From contig JADFXU010000005.1 in NCBI GenBank assembly GCA_015233365.1, forward strand, positions 578 to 64,577: a DNA stretch of 64,000 nucleotides, given 5' to 3'. Shown here in pieces: positions 58,331 through 64,000 of this stretch (within the stretch, counting starts at the first letter, position 1; each line of letters opens with the position of its first letter). The stretch comes from Nitrospirota bacterium. Lineage in GTDB: Bacteria > Nitrospirota > Thermodesulfovibrionia > Thermodesulfovibrionales > Dissulfurispiraceae. The notes under the pieces are model-generated. The model was not told where the DNA came from. It searched no databases and saw only the letters and a program-made list of their open reading frames with translations. The position numbers and the translations under genes were made by a program.

Positions 58331-60085
58331 TTATTTTGTCAACGCGCCGGGAGCAGAAAATGGCATAATGACCTTTATGGTAGTGCCTCTGTTTTTATCA
58401 CCGGAAATCTCCACTTTCCCGTCCCAGGGATAAACTCGCTCGCGCATCCCCAGGAGGCCAAAGCATTGAGGCTTGAAAAGTTGTTCGTTTTCTATGCCTT
58501 TGCCGTTATCCATGACTTCCAATATGATATTGTCGCTGCCTTTTGTCAGTCTTGCCGTCACCGTTGTCGCCTTCGCATGTTTAAGCACGTTTGTCAGTGC
58601 TTCCTGGAAGATCCTGAAAAGTGCTATGCTCCTGTTATTGTCAAGCGCGATATCCTCAGACTCGGCTATAACCGCACATTCTATCCCAGTTCGTTTCTGA
58701 AATTCTTTCGCCTGCCATTCCAATGCAGCAACAAGGCCGAAATCATCCAGCAGCGAAGGTCTCAATTCGGCGCAGATCCGCTTGACCGACAGTATCATTG
58801 TGTCAAGTGTGTGAAGCATGGCTTCGGTCTTGTCGAAGGTCGGATCACGGTCTGTGCAATTGTCGCGAAACCAGTATAGTTCCATCTTCAAAGCGGTCAA
58901 TATCTGGCCAAGCTCGTCATGAATCTCGCGCGCAATATTTGTTCTTTCCTCTTCTCTGAAAGTCAGCAGATGAGAGGCAAGCTTGCGAAACTGCTCATGA
59001 GCTGTTTTAAGCTCTGCCGTCCTTGTTATTACGGTTTGTTCTATTTCGGCGTGTCTCCTGAAAATGCTCACCATAAGCATCAACAGCGTTCCCGTCAACA
59101 GAAAACCGCTGATCAAAACCAGCAGGTAGTTGTTCGTAGTCACCATAGCGCCTGCATGAGTCACATAAATTTTCCATGATTGACCGCCTGCATCTATGAC
59201 ACGTTCCATTATCGGCCTGTCCTGAGGCAATTTATCCCGGACAACAGACCACCCTGTTCCATTCGAATAGGCGCCAAGCAGCCGCCCGGACCTGGATTCA
59301 TCCAAGTCTGCTATCCACATTAACAGTCCTTTGCGGGCGAATCCTGCCAACGCTTTTTCGACTACGTCTCTGACTCTGAAAACACCGACAACAAAGCCGC
59401 GCAAACCTGAGGAATCCGGCACAGTGCTTCTCGAAAGAACACCGGGTTCGTAGACAGGATAAAACAGCAGAAAGCTATATGGTTCTTCGCGTTCCTCGAC
59501 GAGTTTTATTCCTTCCGTGGCCGCAAATCCTCCGATATTAATGGAGTGCCTGATTGCTTTTAATCTGGCGGGACTGGACGCCACATCAAAACCCGTAGAG
59601 GGTTCGTTACTTTTATACGGTTCGATATGATATACAGGGAAGTAGTCGTTTCTCTTTCGGGCACGCACCAGTTGCCCTTGCTCGTTCATTTCCTTTATCT
59701 CAAAGATGTGATCCCCATCCCTTTGTGCCGCTTGCTCAAATCTTTTCCTTTTGGAATCCGGAACTCGCGGAATCCATTCGACGGCCTGCATAACAGAGTT
59801 TTGAAGAAGCCTGTCAGCTACTTCATTAAATGCATACCTGTTTATATCAGGGGTTGCGGAATAAGAAGCGGCCAGTGATTTCAGTATTGCGATGTTCGAA
59901 ACAAGGGCCTGCTCAAGAGCGAAAGTTTGCTCTTCAGCAGAATCTGTCAGCTCATGCTGAGCCAATGATCGTTCGGATATATATGTTTCGTAAGTGCTGA
60001 ACGCTGTTAGCCCGACACCCGCAATTACAATGGATGCCAGCAACAGAAGTCGTTTGTTTTGAAGAAATATATTTTTAGTGTCCAT
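58331..60085 (-). CDS. CHASE-domain sensor histidine kinase (HisKA_3/NarL type)
   Basis: 584 aa. First helix (RLLLLASIVIAGVGLTAFSTYETYI), then an extracytoplasmic CHASE domain (about 40-310; VEWIPRVPDSKRKRFEQAAQRDG, TGFDVASSPARLKAIRHS), a second helix (NYLLVLISGFLLTGTLLMLMVS), a coiled coil and HisKA_3 with the phospho-His in REIHDELGQILTALKMEL. The ATPase boxes are DNGKGI and GLLGMRERV. It should act on a NarL-type regulator, but none is in the window. It sits 43 bp from the YeeE transporter and may sense small molecules outside the membrane. The ATG lacks a strong RBS. Confidence 0.9.
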   Translation of the reverse strand: MDTKNIFLQNKRLLLLASIVIAGVGLTAFSTYETYISERSLAQHELTDSAEEQTFALEQALVSNIAILKSLAASYSATPDINRYAFNEVADRLLQNSVMQAVEWIPRVPDSKRKRFEQAAQRDGDHIFEIKEMNEQGQLVRARKRNDYFPVYHIEPYKSNEPSTGFDVASSPARLKAIRHSINIGGFAATEGIKLVEEREEPYSFLLFYPVYEPGVLSRSTVPDSSGLRGFVVGVFRVRDVVEKALAGFARKGLLMWIADLDESRSGRLLGAYSNGTGWSVVRDKLPQDRPIMERVIDAGGQSWKIYVTHAGAMVTTNNYLLVLISGFLLTGTLLMLMVSIFRRHAEIEQTVITRTAELKTAHEQFRKLASHLLTFREEERTNIAREIHDELGQILTALKMELYWFRDNCTDRDPTFDKTEAMLHTLDTMILSVKRICAELRPSLLDDFGLVAALEWQAKEFQKRTGIECAVIAESEDIALDNNRSIALFRIFQEALTNVLKHAKATTVTARLTKGSDNIILEVMDNGKGIENEQLFKPQCFGLLGMRERVYPWDGKVEISGDKNRGTTIKVIMPFSAPGALTK

Positions 60086-60194
60086 AAATTACCGTACCTG
60101 TCCGGTAAGAACTGTGCGACCTGCATTAAAATAATGATAGAGCACTTCCGGCAATGATGCAAGAACGGAAAAGAGCGGGTGTCCGGTATATGAT

Positions 60195-61151
60195 TCAGGG
60201 ACGAATCCTTGTCCCTGCCCTCCCATCCATCGCATCCTCTATCAACTCCGGGCTCGTGATTATAACTTCCCTGCCGCCCGACTCAAGGAACTGTATTGCG
60301 GCCTCTATCTTCGGCCCCATGCTGCCTTCCGGGAATTGACCTTCTGAGTAGTATCTCTTAATGTCCGCCAGGCATGTATCTCCCAAGCCTTTTTGATTCT
60401 TCTTTCCGAAGTCAATGTATACCATGTCGACCTGAGTCAGGTTGATGATGCACTCAGCGCCTATTCCGGCGGCAAGGACACTTGTCGCCAGGTCTTTGTC
60501 CACTACGGCATCAACTCCCTGAAGGTCTTTGTCAGCTGTTTCCACCACAGGCACGCCTCCTCCTCCTGCTGCTATGGTAATCACGCCTTCAAGAGCCAGG
60601 CGCCTGATAACATCGTTTTCAACAATCCTGAGAGGTTTTGGTGAAGGCACTACCCGCCGGTATCCCCTTCCGCTGTCTTCGATCAGCCTCCAGCCCTTGG
60701 TCTGTTGCAGGAGAGCAGCCTCGTCCGGCGCATAGTAAGGGCCTATGGGCTTGGTGGGTCGCTCAAATGCAGGATCGTTTGCGTCAACTACTGTCTGAGT
60801 GATTACTGTGACCACGTCCCTCACATGCCGGATTTTGCGCAGATGATTGTAGAGGGTCTGCTGGATCATAAACCCGATGCCTCCTTCCGAGTCAGCGTCG
60901 CATATGTAAAGAGGCATGGGCGGCACAGTATTCCGGGCCGCTTCGTTTCTGATGACGATATTGCCGACAATTGGGCCGTTGCCGTGTGTGATGACCACCC
61001 GGTGTCCCTCTGTGAGCATCTTTGATATCTGCTTCATGCAGGCCTGGGTGTGGGCGAACTGCTCCTCGATTGTCCCTTTTTCGCCGCGTCGTATAAGGGC
61101 ATTGCCGCCGATGGAGACTATGACCAAAGAGTTTTGTCCGGGTCTATCCAT
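60195..61151 (-). CDS. arcC: Carbamate kinase
   Basis: 318-aa amino-acid-kinase-fold enzyme, carbamoyl phosphate + ADP to ATP + NH3 + CO2. SIGGNALIRRGEKG, THGNGPIVGNIVIRNE, ITQTVVDANDPAFERPTKPIGPYY, AAGGGGVPVVE and VVDKDLATSVLAAGIGAECI are family signatures. PEGSMGPKIEAAIQF lies near the C-terminus. The last codons overlap a small CAGGGAC/GTCCCTG hairpin. It is transcribed with the two genes upstream, after a 182-bp gap that holds a repeat element. No arginine deiminase or ornithine carbamoyltransferase is in the window. Confidence 0.93.
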   Translation of the reverse strand: MDRPGQNSLVIVSIGGNALIRRGEKGTIEEQFAHTQACMKQISKMLTEGHRVVITHGNGPIVGNIVIRNEAARNTVPPMPLYICDADSEGGIGFMIQQTLYNHLRKIRHVRDVVTVITQTVVDANDPAFERPTKPIGPYYAPDEAALLQQTKGWRLIEDSGRGYRRVVPSPKPLRIVENDVIRRLALEGVITIAAGGGGVPVVETADKDLQGVDAVVDKDLATSVLAAGIGAECIINLTQVDMVYIDFGKKNQKGLGDTCLADIKRYYSEGQFPEGSMGPKIEAAIQFLESGGREVIITSPELIEDAMDGRAGTRIRP

Positions 61152-61193
61152 TGTGTGCCTACCGTCCTCTATAAATTATTAAGCACTGATGTC

Positions 61194-61328
61194 GAGCAGC
61201 CAGGCCATAGTGCTTCAGCTAATCCTCGCAAGGCATCCAGCCTTGCTCGAAGGCGCTGCCGGCCTGTTCAGCCATCCATGGCGTCTCAGGCCGCCAACGC
61301 CCGCCTCAGCACTATGTCCAGTCTGCTC
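61194..61328. repeat. MITE-like element with 21-bp imperfect inverted ends
   Basis: Arms 61194-61214 and 61308-61328 match at 18 of 21 as complements. Total 135 bp, close in size to the element at 47830-47954, but with different arms. The body is GC-rich with GGCATCC and GGCGCTGCC words. It splits the carbamate kinase and GTPase-like genes and ends 6 bp from the latter's stop. Confidence 0.75.
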
Positions 61329-61333
61329 TTGGA

Positions 61334-62650
61334 CTAAACTTCTGACAAAAAATCTTCTATATGTTTCCGTAGGCTCTCTCCCGTGGTTTCTTCTATCCTG
61401 TAAGTCACCCGAACAGTCTCTTTCGTGAGCCCTAGTAATCCGGTCAGGTCCACGGGGGTGGCTATGAGGACGAGATCGCACGGGGTGTCCTCGATGCTTT
61501 CCCTGAGTTCGGCGGTCTGTTCCGGTGAATAGCCCATTGCCGGAAGCAGATTACCGATATGCCCGAATTTTCGAAAGGTTTCTTTTATTGAGCCCTTTGC
61601 ATAGGGTCTTGGATCGACGACCTCACAGGCCCCGAATTTTTTTGCAGCGATGGTCCCGGCCCCGTAAGGCATTCCGCCGTGGGTGAGGGTGGGGCCGTCT
61701 TCAACCACCAGGATTTTCCTGCCTTCTATTCTTTCGGGTTTGTCCGCTGATATGACCGATGCCGTGCGGACTATCGCTGCGCCGGGATTAAGCATGCGAA
61801 TATTCTGTTCAACAGTTTTTATATCTTTCTCCCCTGCGGTGTCTGTTTTGTTGATCACGGCGATGCCGGCCCTCCTGAGATTCGTTTCTCCCGGGTGATA
61901 GGCAAGTTCATGGCCGGGACGGTGAGGGTCGAGGACAACCACTTCGAGGTCCGGCTTTATAAAGGGCAGGTCGTTGTTCCCACCATCCCACAAAACCATA
62001 TCGGCTTCCAGTTCGGCTTTTTTCAATACCTCGATGTAATCGACGCCCGCGTACACGGTGAATCCTGATCTGACATGCTGCTCGAATTCTTCCCTTTCCT
62101 CGATGGTGCACACGGTGATATCAGATGGAGTTTCGAACCTCTGGACGCGGCCATCTAGCCTGTCGCAGTATGGCATCGGGTGCCTGATAATTACCGGTTT
62201 AATCCCTTTCATTTTCAGGGTCCCCGCGATATATCCCGTTATGCCGCTCTTGCCGCATCCTGTCCTTACAGCGCATACGGAGATAACGGGTTTTTTCGAG
62301 ACGAGCATTGTGCTTTCAGTGCCGAGGAGGATAAAGTCAACGCCAAGGGCGAGGCAACGGGAGGCGGTATGCATCACATAGGTATGGGACACATCGCTGT
62401 AAGCAAATACCACCTCATCCGTCCTATGCTTTTTTACCAGGTCTTCAAGCAGGGACTCCGGATAAATGGGTATGCCCTTGGGGTATAAGTACCCGGCAAG
62501 TTCAGGAGGATAAAGTCTTTTTTCGATGAACGGTATCTGTGCGGCAGTGAAGGCCATGACCTCATATTGAGGATTGTCCCTGTAAACCGTATTGAAGTTG
62601 TGGAAATCCCTGCCCGCTGCACCCATTATGATCACGCGCCGACGTTTCAT
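61334..62650 (-). CDS. Cyclic 2,3-diphosphoglycerate-synthase-like GTPase/ATPase
   Basis: 438 aa. N-terminal Rossmann-like part (RVIIMGAAGRDFHNFNTVYRDNPQYEVMAFTAAQIP) followed by a nucleotide-binding part with VCAVRTGCGKSGITGYIA, where a P-loop GxxGCGKS is recognisable, and VLWDGGNNDLPFIKPDLEVVVLDPHRPG (Walker B-like). INKTDTA is a guanine-specificity-type NKxD. This matches bacterial proteins annotated cyclic 2,3-diphosphoglycerate synthase, named after the archaeal osmolyte enzyme; activity in bacteria is not established. It lies 21 bp after the aminotransferase gene, so the two are co-operonic. RBS AAGGG. Confidence 0.8.
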   Translation of the reverse strand: MKRRRVIIMGAAGRDFHNFNTVYRDNPQYEVMAFTAAQIPFIEKRLYPPELAGYLYPKGIPIYPESLLEDLVKKHRTDEVVFAYSDVSHTYVMHTASRCLALGVDFILLGTESTMLVSKKPVISVCAVRTGCGKSGITGYIAGTLKMKGIKPVIIRHPMPYCDRLDGRVQRFETPSDITVCTIEEREEFEQHVRSGFTVYAGVDYIEVLKKAELEADMVLWDGGNNDLPFIKPDLEVVVLDPHRPGHELAYHPGETNLRRAGIAVINKTDTAGEKDIKTVEQNIRMLNPGAAIVRTASVISADKPERIEGRKILVVEDGPTLTHGGMPYGAGTIAAKKFGACEVVDPRPYAKGSIKETFRKFGHIGNLLPAMGYSPEQTAELRESIEDTPCDLVLIATPVDLTGLLGLTKETVRVTYRIEETTGESLRKHIEDFLSEV

Positions 62651-62671
62651 AAAGTACCCTTCATTTTATCT

Positions 62672-63952
62672 TTACCTAGTCTTACCGATGGCTTCTTCAA
62701 GAATGTCCAGCCCCCTGTTCATTTCGTCTCCGGTTATTATGAGAGGCGGGGCGAGCCTTATAATGTTTTTGTCTGCCCCGCATTCCAGCAGCAGCAGGCC
62801 TTTGTCAAGGCAGTAGGAAATAATATTCTTCAAACCCTCTGTGTCAGGCTCCTTGCCTTCCTTCACAAGTTCTATGCCGATCATTAGTCCCAGACCCCTT
62901 ACATCTCCCATTGCAGGGCGGTCCACCTGCATTGCCTTGAGCCTCTTAATTGCAGCGCCGCCTGCTCTTGCCGCGTTTTCGAGCATGCCTTCTTTCTCCA
63001 TCACACTGATAGTGGCGATGGCCGCAGCACAAGAAACGGGATTTCCTCCGAAGGTAGTGCCGTGTGCTCCAGGCGGCCATTCCAACATTATCTTTTTTTG
63101 CGAAATAACCGCGCTCAACGGCATGCCTGAGGCTATGCCCTTGGCTACGGTCATGATATCCGGAGTGATGCCGAAGTGCCCGCAGGCGAACCACTTGCCG
63201 GTCCTGCCCATACCCGACTGCACTTCGTCAAAGACAAGAAGTATCCCCCACTTGTTGCAGAGGCCCCGCAGTCTTTCCAGGAAAATTCGGGGAGGAACGA
63301 CATACCCCCCTTCTCCAAGAACAGGTTCGATGACAATGCATGCCACCTCATCGGGTGGTATCTGATGTCTGAACAATCTTTCGAGATACTCGAAGCATTC
63401 GAGGCTGCATGTTTCGGACTTCTGCCCGAACCAGCACCTGTAACAATACGGATAGGGGGAATGGTATACCGATGGAAGCATGGGATGATATCTTTTTCTG
63501 TACCGTATGCTCGATGTGGTCAGGGTCGCCGCTCCGAAGGTCCTTCCGTGGAATCCGCCGGTAAAGGCTATGATGCCCTGCCTGCCGGTATAAAACCTGG
63601 CCAGTTTAAGCGCGCCCTCAATTGCCTCTGCCCCAGAGTTGCTGAAAAAAAACATATCCAGGCCGGGGGGCATAATCTTCTTCAGCATTTGCGCCAGCTC
63701 TGCAAGACGTTTATGATAAAACATGCAGCCCGAATGTATCAGGTCCCCGGCCTGGTCCCGTATGGCCTCGACAACCGCCGGATGATTGTGGCCGGTATTC
63801 GTTGTGGCCAGGCCTGAAGTGAAATCCATATAGCGGTTTCCATCGATATCGTCCAGATAAATGCCGGATGCCTTTTTCACCGCTATATTTGCGTGGACAA
63901 CAAGGGCAGGAGTTATTGCCTCTTTCGTCAGTTTTATGATGTTTTTATCCAT
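62672..63952 (-). CDS. Class-III PLP aminotransferase (acetylornithine/GABA aminotransferase family)
   Basis: 426 aa. GIYLDDIDGNRYMDFTSGLATTNTGHNHP, FFSNSGAEAIEGALKLARFYTGR, FTGGFHGRTFGAATLT, LLVFDEVQSGMGRTGKWFACGHFGITPDIMTVAKGIASGMPL (PLP Lys) and HGTTFGGNPVSCAAAIA match the family. A Cys-containing insert (YPYCYRCWFGQKSETCSLECFEYLERLF) marks the GabT/acetyl-ornithine-like subgroup in anaerobes and could bind a metal. The substrate (acetylornithine, GABA, or another omega-amino acid) cannot be fixed. It is first in the set with the GTPase-like and carbamate kinase genes. RBS weak. Confidence 0.88.
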   Translation of the reverse strand: MDKNIIKLTKEAITPALVVHANIAVKKASGIYLDDIDGNRYMDFTSGLATTNTGHNHPAVVEAIRDQAGDLIHSGCMFYHKRLAELAQMLKKIMPPGLDMFFFSNSGAEAIEGALKLARFYTGRQGIIAFTGGFHGRTFGAATLTTSSIRYRKRYHPMLPSVYHSPYPYCYRCWFGQKSETCSLECFEYLERLFRHQIPPDEVACIVIEPVLGEGGYVVPPRIFLERLRGLCNKWGILLVFDEVQSGMGRTGKWFACGHFGITPDIMTVAKGIASGMPLSAVISQKKIMLEWPPGAHGTTFGGNPVSCAAAIATISVMEKEGMLENAARAGGAAIKRLKAMQVDRPAMGDVRGLGLMIGIELVKEGKEPDTEGLKNIISYCLDKGLLLLECGADKNIIRLAPPLIITGDEMNRGLDILEEAIGKTR

Positions 63953-64000
63953 AATTGAATTATATCAGCGATTCTGGAGGATACAAGCCCATATTGTTCA

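Overview
The window looks like chromosome from a Gram-negative, respiring anaerobe or facultative anaerobe. The best guess is a Nitrospirota (Thermodesulfovibrionia-type) bacterium, with Desulfobacterota as the alternative. This rests on gene content: a decaheme MtrA/DmsE cytochrome with an MtrB/PioB porin, an 11-heme NapC/NrfH-like cytochrome, a cytochrome-FeS-NrfD quinone module, a YeeE/YedE sulfur transporter and many two-component systems. No rRNA, tRNA, CRISPR array, integrase or transposase gene was found, so taxonomy is inference only.

Region 1 (1-6.6 kb) is a cation-transport island. A P1B-like ATPase that lacks the usual membrane CPx motif is followed by two small Glu/Ala-rich proteins that alternate with two HMA_2-type proteins. 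A Glt-type symporter and a Ca2+/H+ exchanger (cax) face this operon. The last 107 bp of a second, almost identical cax copy sits at the left window edge in inverted orientation, so the island is bracketed by inverted cax copies.

Region 2 (6.7-18 kb) is mixed: a GC-richer carbonic-anhydrase-like gene, a flavodoxin-type reductase, a cupin protein behind a palindromic promoter, trmJ, a large secreted glycosidase-like protein, a YrfG-type nucleotidase, bioD preceded by an SDR gene remnant, and a LytS/LytTR-type two-component pair. Several palindromic or repetitive intergenic elements lie here.

Region 3 (18-22 kb) is a SUMF1-domain protein, decaheme cytochrome and MtrB-like barrel operon with a good promoter and a strong terminal hairpin. 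It probably forms an outer-membrane electron conduit.

Region 4 (22-37 kb) is mostly housekeeping on the minus strand: panD, gatC, a UvrD/PcrA helicase, glmS-glmU-DUF502, yebC and mtnP. It also holds a secreted alkaline-phosphatase-superfamily enzyme with an unknown secreted partner, a double Usp protein, a PlsC-like acyltransferase and hemL.

Region 5 (37-41.7 kb) is an inner-membrane quinone/cytochrome module: an 11-heme cytochrome, a tetraheme cytochrome, a Tat-signal FeS protein and an NrfD protein. It is translationally coupled to atpZ-atpI-like genes that have no ATP synthase operon behind them. Three perfect hairpins separate the first two genes. With region 3 it could link the quinone pool to the cell exterior.

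Region 6 (41.7-64 kb) holds a secreted nuclease, aroK-aroB with a PhoB/PhoR-like pair, MarC, a DJ-1 protein, a YtxH-DUF1189 pair, and a B12-type radical SAM gene with an FAD oxidoreductase. It then has a sigma-54-like promoter driving a receiver-like protein and a 4xCBS-PAS-GGDEF cyclase, a TPR protein with recently duplicated repeats, a YeeE transporter and a CHASE-domain kinase. At the right end a class-III aminotransferase, a cyclic 2,3-diphosphoglycerate-synthase-like GTPase and a carbamate kinase form a set. MITE- or REP-like palindromes are scattered between genes.
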